A stretch of 64,000 nucleotides of DNA from assembly GCA_039034015.1 (NCBI GenBank), contig JBCCBM010000009.1:67298-131297 (forward strand). The letters are read 5' to 3'. Made by a program: the position numbers and the translations under genes. This stretch comes from Acuticoccus sp039034015. Lineage in GTDB: Bacteria; Pseudomonadota; Alphaproteobacteria; Rhizobiales; Amorphaceae. Shown one piece after another: positions 57,874 through 64,000 of the stretch; the stretch's first letter is position 1, and the number at the start of each line of letters is the position of its first letter. Below the pieces are notes generated by a model. That model saw only the letters and a list, made by a program, of their open reading frames with translations. It ran no database searches and was not told where the DNA came from.

Positions 57874-58383
57874 TCAGTCCGCGTGGGCGGCGCTGCCGGG
57901 CACCGGCCGATCATGGTCCCAAAGCACGCGAAGCCCCACCACAAAAGCCTGCAGCGCAATCAACCCAAAACCCACAGGCACCGCCGCCTGCATCCACCAG
58001 GACGGAATGTCGAGCATCGACCCCGTGGTGCGCCCCACATCAAAACTGCCGGCGGCAATCGGAAAGCCATTCCAGGCCACAAAGGCGGCGATGACGGCCA
58101 CAAACCACAGCGCAAAACACTCAAAAAACCGCTGCACGGGGAGGGGCAAACGCTCCACCACCACCGTCACGCGGATGTGGTGCCAGCCGGACAACAGCCC
58201 CGCGCTCCCCACAAACACCGCCCAGATCATGAAAAGACGGGACAGCTCTTCGGCCCAGATGGTCGGTGCGTTAAAGAAGTAACGCGCCACGACCTCGTAG
58301 GTCAGCATCGCCCCCACCGCAAAGAGCAGGAACGCCGACACTGTGCTGAGGGCGGCGGTGAACCGCCCCAGCCAGCGCGCCAC
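57874..58383 (-). CDS. Second TRAP transporter small permease (DctQ family)
   Basis: 169 residues from the GTG at 58383, one base after the DctP stop; the longer open frame would run into that gene. Four helices with Val-Val-Ala-Arg-Tyr-Phe-Phe-Asn-Ala-Pro-Thr-Ile-Trp-Ala-Glu-Glu near residue 30, the classic DctQ signature. It couples with the large permease. Confidence 0.92.
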   Translation of the reverse strand: MARWLGRFTAALSTVSAFLLFAVGAMLTYEVVARYFFNAPTIWAEELSRLFMIWAVFVGSAGLLSGWHHIRVTVVVERLPLPVQRFFECFALWFVAVIAAFVAWNGFPIAAGSFDVGRTTGSMLDIPSWWMQAAVPVGFGLIALQAFVVGLRVLWDHDRPVPGSAAHAD

Positions 58384-58384
58384 G

Positions 58385-59389
58385 TTAAAGCTTCTTCGCC
58401 GCGTTGTAGACCGCTTCGCCGAGTTCGCCCGCCTCCGACAGCCACTGGTCAATCACCGGGGCCGACGCTTTGCTCCACGCATCGATCTCTTCGGCGGAGA
58501 GCTCATAAACGCTCATCCCGTTGGCCTCAGCCTCGGCATAAGCCGTCGCCTCAATCTCAGACACCCGGTCGCGCACATCGGCCTCGGCCTGGAGCGCCGC
58601 CTCATTCACCCACATCTGCTGCTCTTCGGTGAGCCCTTCCCACGTGTCGGCGTTGATCACCACGATGAACTCAATGTCCGCAACGTTCACCTTCGTAATC
58701 GTGTCCATCACATCCCAAAGCGAACGGCTTTGCACGCCCGAAACACCGGTCATCCCAATGTCGACGGTCCCGCGCTGGTAGGCCAAGAACTGCTCAGACC
58801 CCGAGATCAACGTCGGCACACCGCCAACCGTTTGGACCCAGGTGCCGAGCGTCTTACCAAACACGCGCGCCTTCTTGCCCTTCATGGCATCCGGGGTTGC
58901 CACAGGCTCCCCGTTCGACAGCAAGATCACTGTCCCATAGGCCTGCCACCACAGAACCTTTGAGCCGGTCTCGGCGATCGCCCCGTCCAAAAGGCGGCGC
59001 ACCTCGCTGCCGGGCGCAACGGCGGCCCGCACCTTGTCCTCCGTGTTGAGGAGGAAGGGCATATAAAAGACGTCCACCGCCGGGATCTCACCCACATAAC
59101 GGGTGAGCGAGGCGACCCCCATCTCAATTTGCCCGGAGCCCACCGCCTCCGGCACCTCTTTGTCCTTATAAAGCTGCGCCGAATCGTAAATCTCGACCGC
59201 GATCGTGCCACCGGACAGCTCTTCAAGCTTCTCCTGAAAGAGCACCAAGTTCTGGCCAAGGTGCGATTTTAGCGGCAACTGAAGCGTGATGCGCAGCGTG
59301 GTGTCGGCCGCGAACGCCGCGCCCGTCGTAAGCGCGCCGGCCGCAATCACCGCCGCGGCTGCCACGCGCGAAAGCAAAGACAACGTCAT
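58385..59389 (-). CDS. Second TRAP transporter substrate-binding protein (DctP family)
   Basis: 334 residues from the ATG at 59389, with GGAGG about seven bases upstream. Signal peptide residues 1-27 ending Ala-Ala-Phe-Ala. The ligand-carboxylate Arg is expected in Lys-Lys-Ala-Arg-Val-Phe-Gly near residue 153. Features such as Tyr-Leu-Ala-Tyr-Gln-Arg-Gly-like repeats and Trp-Glu-Gly-Leu-Thr near residue 248 are common in DctP receptors. First gene of the operon. Ligand probably a carboxylate. Confidence 0.93.
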   Translation of the reverse strand: MTLSLLSRVAAAAVIAAGALTTGAAFAADTTLRITLQLPLKSHLGQNLVLFQEKLEELSGGTIAVEIYDSAQLYKDKEVPEAVGSGQIEMGVASLTRYVGEIPAVDVFYMPFLLNTEDKVRAAVAPGSEVRRLLDGAIAETGSKVLWWQAYGTVILLSNGEPVATPDAMKGKKARVFGKTLGTWVQTVGGVPTLISGSEQFLAYQRGTVDIGMTGVSGVQSRSLWDVMDTITKVNVADIEFIVVINADTWEGLTEEQQMWVNEAALQAEADVRDRVSEIEATAYAEAEANGMSVYELSAEEIDAWSKASAPVIDQWLSEAGELGEAVYNAAKKL

Positions 59390-59478
59390 GGGGTTTCCTC
59401 CATATTCACCGCCAACGGCGGGGCCGGTTTCCGGCATTCACAGCCATGTGAAACGCGAGGGCGCCCCAGCGCAACCCC

Positions 59479-59814
59479 TTATGCGGCTTTGGCAAAGAGC
59501 GAGGGCCCACCCTCCTCAAGCCCCCGCCCGCGCGCCGGAACGCGGAACGAACGGCCCGGCGCCGTCAACCAAACCTTTGCCGCGTCCGACAAAATGGGCA
59601 CAAAGTCCCGCGTCATTGCCGCCACAAAAAGCTTGTCCCGCGCGGACAGCACCGCGCGCATGGCGCCCGCCAGCTCCTCCGCATCATGGGCCGTGTCCAC
59701 CAACCAAAACTCGACACCCACGCGATAAACCGCGTCAAACCGCTCGCGCAGCGCCGTGTCGATGGCCGCGCCGTCTTTGGCCTGCGAGCTGATGAACACG
59801 CAATGGACCGCCAT
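59479..59814 (-). CDS. Small uncharacterised protein, possibly ferredoxin-like/Cas2-like fold
   Basis: 111 residues from the ATG at 59814, with GGGGAG seven bases upstream. Order of predicted elements is strand (Val-His-Cys-Val-Phe-Ile-Ser), helix, strand (Phe-Trp-Leu-Val-Asp-Thr), helix, strand (Lys-Leu-Phe-Val-Ala-Ala), then a C-terminal tail rich in Arg and Gly. This beta-alpha-beta layout, with Trp in the second strand, resembles small SinR/Cas2-like proteins of unknown role. No CRISPR array or cas gene is present, and it stands alone, divergent from the ABC-F gene. Family call is tentative. Confidence 0.65.
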   Translation of the reverse strand: MAVHCVFISSQAKDGAAIDTALRERFDAVYRVGVEFWLVDTAHDAEELAGAMRAVLSARDKLFVAAMTRDFVPILSDAAKVWLTAPGRSFRVPARGRGLEEGGPSLFAKAA

Positions 59815-59919
59815 GGCATCTCTCCCCAAAATTTATATCCTTGCCGAACCGTGAGCCCGCTTGGTTAATCAGCTCTAAACGCCCGTTGCGCGGGTGATCA
59901 AAGACCCCAAGTTGTCCCC

Positions 59920-61725
59920 ATGGCCCGGCCCCCCCTCCTCTCTTTGCAAGACGTGTCGCTCACCTTCGGCGGCACACCACTCCTCTCCGGCGCAGACCTT
60001 TTCGTCGCCCCGGGTGAGCGCATTGCGCTCGTTGGCCGCAACGGCTCCGGCAAATCAACGCTCCTCAAAATTGCCGCCGGCGACATTCTCCCCGACAGCG
60101 GCACCCGCTTCCAACAACCGGACGCCACTGTGCGTTACCTTGCCCAAGAGCCCGACCTTTCCGCCTACGCCACCGTCGGCGAATACGTGCGCGCCGGCCT
60201 CCCCGCCACCTTGCCCGACCACGCCGGCGAGCGCGCCCTCACCGCCCTTGGCCTTGACCCTGACGCGTCGCCCAAAACCATGTCCGGCGGCGAGGCCCGT
60301 CGCGCGGCCATCGCCCACGCCCTTGCGCCCGAGCCCGACGTTCTCCTCCTCGATGAGCCCACCAACCACCTCGACATTGCCGCCATCGGCTGGCTCGAAC
60401 AAACTCTCAAAGCCCGCCGCGGCGCCCTCGTCCTCATCAGCCACGACCGCGCGTTTCTGAACGCCCTTGGCACCAGCGTCGTCTGGCTCGACCGCGGCCG
60501 CTCCCACCGCATGGAGGGCGCCTTTTCCGGCTTTGAAGATTGGCGCGATGGCATCCTCGCCGCCGAGGATGAAGAGCGCCGACGCCTCGACAAGAAGATC
60601 GCCCAGGAAGAAGAGTGGCTGCGCTATGGCGTCACCGCCCGCCGCAAGCGCAACATGGGCCGCCTCAGAAACCTCCAGACCATGCGCCAAGAGCGCCGCG
60701 ACGCGCGAAAGGCCCTCGGCACGGCAGAAATGGGCATGGCCGGCGCCAGCCGCTCCGGCCAACGCCTCATCGTGGCGGAGGGCATTTCAAAAACCTTCCC
60801 CGACGCGCCGGTGGCAAACGACGTGTCGCTCACCGTCATGCGGGGCGACCGCCTCGGCCTCGTGGGCAAAAACGGCGCCGGCAAAACAACGCTCGTCAAA
60901 ATGCTCCTCGGCGCGCTGACGCCCGACGCCGGCACCGTCAAATTCGGCACCGACCTTGCCGTCAACATCATCGACCAAAAGCGCGAAGATCTTGCCCCCA
61001 ACACAAAGCTGCGCGAGGCCATCAACCCTTCGGGCGGCGACATGGTCACCATCGGCGGCACATCAAAACACGTGGCCGGCTATCTCAAAGACTTCCTCTT
61101 CACGCCCGAACAGTTCAACACCCCCGTCAGCGCCCTCTCCGGCGGTGAACGCGCGCGCGTGTTGCTCGGTCGCGCCTTCGCCAAACCCTGCAACGTCTTG
61201 GTGCTCGACGAGCCCACCAACGACCTTGACCTTGAAACCCTCGACCTCCTCGCCGAGGTCATCGCCGACTTTGACGGCACCCTCATCCTCGTCAGCCACG
61301 ATCGCGATTTTCTGGACCGCACCGTCACCAGCACCCTCGTCTCCCAAGGGAACGGCCATTGGCAGGACTACCCCGGCGGCTATTCCGACATGCTCACCCA
61401 AGGCGGCCCCGACCTTGCCGCCATCAACGCCCCACCGCCAGCCCCCCAAAAGCCAAAGACGGCAAAACCAAAACCAAAACCCTCGCGCGCAAAACTCTCA
61501 TTTCGCGAAAAGCACGACCTTGAAACCTTGCCCGCCACCATCGACAAGCTGGAAGCGGAGATCACAAAACTTTCCAAAACGCTCGCCGACCCCAACCTTT
61601 ACGCCAAAGACCCGAAACGCTTCGACGCCGTGACCACCGACCTTGCCGCCCGCCAAACCGAGCGTGACGCCGCCGAAGAACGCTGGCTCGAACTGGAACT
61701 GAAGCGCGAAGCACTCGCCTCTTAA
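59920..61725 (+). CDS. ABC-F ATPase, Uup-like
   Basis: 601 residues with two ATPase domains and no membrane segment. Walker A is Gly-Arg-Asn-Gly-Ser-Gly-Lys-Ser near residue 39 and Gly-Lys-Asn-Gly-Ala-Gly-Lys-Thr near 317; each half has a Ser-Gly-Gly-Glu signature and Asp-Glu-Pro-Thr-Asn. An Arg/Lys-rich linker (about 215-265) joins the halves. A basic Pro/Lys stretch and a C-terminal coiled coil (about 525-595) match the Uup type, which acts on ribosomes or structured DNA. Followed two bases later by the TrmH-type gene. Confidence 0.93.
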   Translation: MARPPLLSLQDVSLTFGGTPLLSGADLFVAPGERIALVGRNGSGKSTLLKIAAGDILPDSGTRFQQPDATVRYLAQEPDLSAYATVGEYVRAGLPATLPDHAGERALTALGLDPDASPKTMSGGEARRAAIAHALAPEPDVLLLDEPTNHLDIAAIGWLEQTLKARRGALVLISHDRAFLNALGTSVVWLDRGRSHRMEGAFSGFEDWRDGILAAEDEERRRLDKKIAQEEEWLRYGVTARRKRNMGRLRNLQTMRQERRDARKALGTAEMGMAGASRSGQRLIVAEGISKTFPDAPVANDVSLTVMRGDRLGLVGKNGAGKTTLVKMLLGALTPDAGTVKFGTDLAVNIIDQKREDLAPNTKLREAINPSGGDMVTIGGTSKHVAGYLKDFLFTPEQFNTPVSALSGGERARVLLGRAFAKPCNVLVLDEPTNDLDLETLDLLAEVIADFDGTLILVSHDRDFLDRTVTSTLVSQGNGHWQDYPGGYSDMLTQGGPDLAAINAPPPAPQKPKTAKPKPKPSRAKLSFREKHDLETLPATIDKLEAEITKLSKTLADPNLYAKDPKRFDAVTTDLAARQTERDAAEERWLELELKREALAS

Positions 61726-61727
61726 GC

Positions 61728-62516
61728 GTGGCGCCGCCCATCCCCATCACCGATGCGCAAGACCCGCGCATTGCCGTCTTCACCGCCCTCAAGGAGCGCG
61801 ACCGCATCGGCCGCGACGGCATCTTCATTGCCGAAGGGGTCACAGTCCTCGCCGTTTTTCTGCGCGCGCCGATCAAACGCCTCGCGATCCTCATCGACGA
61901 GGCGCGCCTCCCCCGCCTCCCCCTCCTGGAGGCCCGCGGCAACACCCCGCTCTACGTCGCCCCCCAAAACGTGCTCGACCAGATCGCCGGCTACGCGCTT
62001 CACCGCGGCATTTTGGGCGCCGGCCGCATCCCCGCCCCGCTCCCGCTGAACGCGCTGCCAGAGGGCCCCTTGCGCCTCCCCGTCCTCATCGGCCTTTCCA
62101 ACCACGACAATGTGGGCGGCATCTTCCGCAACGCCGCCGCCTTTGGCGCTGCCGCCGTCGCCACCGACCCCACCACCGCCGACCCATTTTACCGCAAAGC
62201 GATCCGCGTTGGCGTCGGCGCCCCCCTCACCGTCCCGCGCGCCACCTTCGCCAACCCCAAAACCCTGTTTGACGCGCTCAAAACCCAAGAAATCACGCCG
62301 TACGCCCTCTCCCCGGCCGGCGGCACCACGTTGCCGGCCCCCCTTGCCCCCCGCGCCGCCTTCCTCTTCGGCACCGAGGGCCCGGGGTTGCCAGCCGCGA
62401 TCCTCGACCGGTGCGCCCGCCTCACCGTCCCAATCGCGCAAGATTTTGACAGCCTCAACGTTGCCACCACCAGCGGCATCGTCCTCCACGCCCACGCGGC
62501 GCAACACGGCCTTTGA
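61728..62516 (+). CDS. TrmH/SpoU-family RNA 2'-O-methyltransferase
   Basis: 262 residues from the GTG at 61728, directly behind the ABC-F gene; no strong ribosome site, so it is probably translated by coupling. SPOUT motifs: Ser-Asn-His-Asp-Asn-Val-Gly-Gly near residue 124, Leu-Phe-Gly-Thr-Glu-Gly-Pro-Gly near 214, and Ser-Leu-Asn-Val-Ala-Thr-Thr near 243, which together form the SAM-binding knot. An N-terminal substrate-binding domain precedes. Target (rRNA or tRNA) cannot be told from sequence. Confidence 0.92.
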   Translation: MAPPIPITDAQDPRIAVFTALKERDRIGRDGIFIAEGVTVLAVFLRAPIKRLAILIDEARLPRLPLLEARGNTPLYVAPQNVLDQIAGYALHRGILGAGRIPAPLPLNALPEGPLRLPVLIGLSNHDNVGGIFRNAAAFGAAAVATDPTTADPFYRKAIRVGVGAPLTVPRATFANPKTLFDALKTQEITPYALSPAGGTTLPAPLAPRAAFLFGTEGPGLPAAILDRCARLTVPIAQDFDSLNVATTSGIVLHAHAAQHGL

Positions 62517-62562
62517 CGCACCGCCGCCCGGCTCCTACACGGGGGGGAAACGGAGGTTTGCC

Positions 62563-62979
62563 ATGCCCACCCCTTGCCGCCTCATTGCCGGCCCCTTCAC
62601 CTTCGCCGCGCAGCTTGAGGATGAGCTTGCGCCCAAAACCGTCGCCGCCATGCGCGCCGCCATGCCGTTCGAAAGCCAGGTGGTCCATGTGCGCTGGTCC
62701 GGCGAGGGCGTGTGGGTGCCGCTCGGCGAGCGCGATTTTGGCGTCACCTACGAAAACCACACGAGCTACCCCGCCCCCGGCCAGATGATCCTCTACCCCG
62801 GCGGCATTTCCGAAACCGAGATCCTCCTCGCCTATGGCGGCGTCCACTTCGCGTGCAAAATGGGCCAACTCGCCGGCAACCACTTTCTGACCATCACCGG
62901 CGGCCTTGAGAACCTCCACGCCCTTGGCACCAAGACCTTGTGGGACGGCGCGCAGCCCCTGCGCATCGCCTTCGATTAA
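62563..62979 (+). CDS. DUF3830 family protein (cyclophilin-like fold)
   Basis: 138 residues from the ATG at 62563, preceded by GGAGG. Family signatures: Val-His-Val-Arg-Trp-Ser-Gly-Glu near residue 41, Glu-Asn-His-Thr-Ser-Tyr-Pro-Ala-Pro-Gly near 65, and Gly-Gly-Ile-Ser-Glu-Thr-Glu-Ile-Leu near 80. DUF3830 genes often lie near catabolic operons, but here the neighbours are an RNA methyltransferase and a tRNA. Function unknown. Confidence 0.9.
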   Translation: MPTPCRLIAGPFTFAAQLEDELAPKTVAAMRAAMPFESQVVHVRWSGEGVWVPLGERDFGVTYENHTSYPAPGQMILYPGGISETEILLAYGGVHFACKMGQLAGNHFLTITGGLENLHALGTKTLWDGAQPLRIAFD

Positions 62980-62983
62980 CCCC

Positions 62984-63012
62984 TTGTTCTGCCGCCCGCC
63001 CCCAGCTACATG
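62984..63012 (+). promoter_or_regulatory. Candidate promoter of tRNA-Pro
   Basis: TTGTTC (62984-62989), 17 bases, TACATG (63007-63012), ending 11 bases before the tRNA. It has the same geometry as the tRNA-Leu promoter candidate at 16516-16544. Each element matches only three of six consensus positions. Confidence 0.38.
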
Positions 63013-63023
63013 AGGCGCCTTGG

Positions 63024-63100
63024 CGGAGTGTAGCGCAGCCTGGTAGCGCACCTCGTTCGGGACGAGGGGGTCGGAGGTTCGAATCCTCCCACTCCGACCA
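63024..63100 (+). tRNA. tRNA-Pro (anticodon CGG)
   Basis: 77 bases including the encoded CCA. Acceptor arms CGGAGTG and CACTCCG pair. Anticodon stem CCTCG/CGAGG encloses loop TT-CGG-GA. T arm is GGAGG-TTCGAAT-CCTCC. A broken tyrosine-recombinase gene begins 32 bases beyond its 3' end, so this tRNA was probably a phage or island attachment site. Confidence 0.97.
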
Positions 63101-63132
63101 ATGAATTCAACGCCTTCCCCCTTGCACGACTT

Positions 63133-63848
63133 TCAGTCGGGACCGGTTTTGGGTCCGGTGGGCGCCTTATGCACCGATCCCTGAAAATCAGGGTGGTGGT
63201 GCGCGTAGCGGCGCGCCGTTTCTGTCGACAGCCCGAAAAAGCCCATAGCCTCCCACTCGTCCGCGCCACCCTGAAACGCGTGCGTGACCGCCTGAGCGCT
63301 GACACCCTCAAACCCGACCGCCTCGCAGGAACGCGCGAGTGCCTTGTTGACCCGCCCGACCGGCTTGCCGTTCCACTCCGCCACATGATGCGCGCCGGCC
63401 GCGCGCCAGCGGCGAAGATGCGCCAGGAGGGGTGCGGGATTGCGGATGGTCGGCTTACGCTTTGCGGTGGGCACCTCCGTGTCGGCAGCCCGGTAGGAAA
63501 GGCCACCGGCGAGGTCCACTTAGCCGCGGCCGGCCTGGGGCGCGTACGAGGCCGCGCAGAGCGCTCCAGCGCGGGAGCCGGTCGCGGGCCATGAGAAGAA
63601 AGCGGGCGACATGGCGGCGCGTGTGGCGCCCTGGCGCCCCCTTTTTGTGCCTCCCTGTATCACCAGCAATGCCAGATGAGCCGGGCAAGCTCGTTGCGGG
63701 TAAGCCACCGCTCGCGCGGTTCTGCATTTGGGGGCAGCTCAACCGGCACAACGGCAGCGATGACCCGGTGCTTGAACGCATGGTTGATGGCGGCGCGAAG
63801 GTCTTACAGCTCGCGGCGAGCGGATTGTTCAGAGCCCCGCGCCCGCAT
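63133..63848 (-). pseudogene. Degraded tyrosine recombinase (phage integrase) next to tRNA-Pro
   Basis: Integrase similarity can be followed across frames. From 63848 one frame reads Arg-Arg-Glu-Leu, stop (63804-63806), Asp-Leu-Arg-Ala-Ala-Ile-Asn-His-Ala, then Arg-Glu-Arg-Trp-Leu-Thr-Arg-Asn-Glu-Leu-Ala-Arg-Leu and a second stop (63660-63662). A shifted frame gives Thr-Gly-Ser-Arg-Ala-Gly-Ala-Leu and a stop at 63520-63522. It then continues to 63133 with Arg-Lys-Pro-Thr-Ile-Arg-Asn, Glu-Trp-Asn-Gly-Lys-Pro-Val and a terminal Tyr-Ala-His-His-His-Pro. The His-x2-Arg box is lost. A further stop (63849-63851) lies directly upstream. From 63852 to 64000 nothing else is recognisable. Confidence 0.82.
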
Positions 63849-64000
63849 CTAGATGTTTAATCCCGAGCTTTGATGGTGCACCTTTGACGCAAGAATTGAA
63901 GGATGCGCTATGGGCCAGGTTCTCCACGGGTGCGCCCGAACGACGCCGGCAATCCGCCCTGCGATACAAGATAGTCAAGAGAGCCTGAGGGCTCTCGCCA

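Noticed and set aside
63006..63506. A - strand open frame ending in a Gly-Phe-Glu-Pro-Pro-Thr-Pro-type sequence
   Set aside because: Its end is antisense to tRNA-Pro and gives the well-known false protein produced by translating tRNA genes. The rest overlaps the broken integrase in the wrong frame.
63432..63860. A 142-codon + strand frame at the right end
   Set aside because: It is antisense to the integrase remnant, Arg/Pro-rich, and resembles nothing known.

Overview
The window comes from a high-GC alphaproteobacterium, most probably of the order Hyphomicrobiales (Rhizobiales). The evidence is a Rhodobacter-capsulatus-type gene transfer agent (GTA) cluster, the purN-purM-hdaA-ppk-ppx-rnd housekeeping neighbourhood, a DUF5330 protein and a DUF1491 protein. 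No rRNA gene, CRISPR array, intact insertion sequence or plasmid function was seen. The + strand is visibly C-rich whichever strand the gene is on, so codon choice follows the strand: + genes end codons in C, - genes favour G and T. This suggests that the - strand, which carries most of the genes, is the leading strand of replication.

Layout, left to right. 1-7822: GTA head and early tail genes on the - strand, g1 through the start of g11, tightly coupled, with two hairpin-plus-T-tract terminators and a long palindrome inside the cluster. 7996-10510: a cysteine-cluster protein, a DUF1491 protein, a membrane-anchored peptidoglycan-binding protein, a DUF5330 protein and Gpt-type phosphoribosyltransferase. 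10515-16455: RNase D followed upstream by the three-gene N-acetylglutaminylglutamine amide (NAGGN) osmoprotectant operon. 16557-23080: tRNA-Leu(UAA) with a tandem hairpin repeat behind it, ppx, ppk, hdaA, then purM-purN on the + strand. 23058-26890: a molybdopterin oxidoreductase, an orphan MoxR ATPase and an EAL protein. 27027-34787: gatA and gatC behind a complete oligopeptide ABC transporter operon. 34919-38828: glutaryl-CoA dehydrogenase and aminopeptidase N.

38836-49225 is accessory metabolism: a TRAP transporter co-transcribed with two short-chain dehydrogenases and a thiamine-diphosphate (TPP) enzyme, a lone sulfotransferase, a two-gene TPP dehydrogenase E1 split by a HEAT-like gene, and a divergent gene for an unrecognised protein built from two copies of one domain. 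49226-56409 is a six-gene operon whose first two products match the mycobacterial decaprenyl-phospho-arabinose pathway (UbiA-type phosphoribosyl transferase fused to a HAD domain, then DprE1). It continues with a small flippase-like protein, an extended SDR, a class III aminotransferase and a GT-C-like membrane protein. I read this as a candidate polyprenyl-phospho-pentose or amino-pentose synthesis, flipping and transfer system, and it is the best candidate here for something undescribed.

56595-62979 holds a second TRAP transporter, a small unknown protein, an Uup-like ABC-F ATPase, a TrmH-type RNA methyltransferase and a DUF3830 protein. The right end is tRNA-Pro(CGG) followed by a tyrosine-recombinase gene broken by stops and frameshifts, the remnant of an element that once integrated at that tRNA. 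Genes throughout overlap by four bases (ATGA, GTGA, TTGA) or share TGATG junctions, and many starts are GTG or TTG. Starts were placed by Shine-Dalgarno (SD) position and by these junctions.
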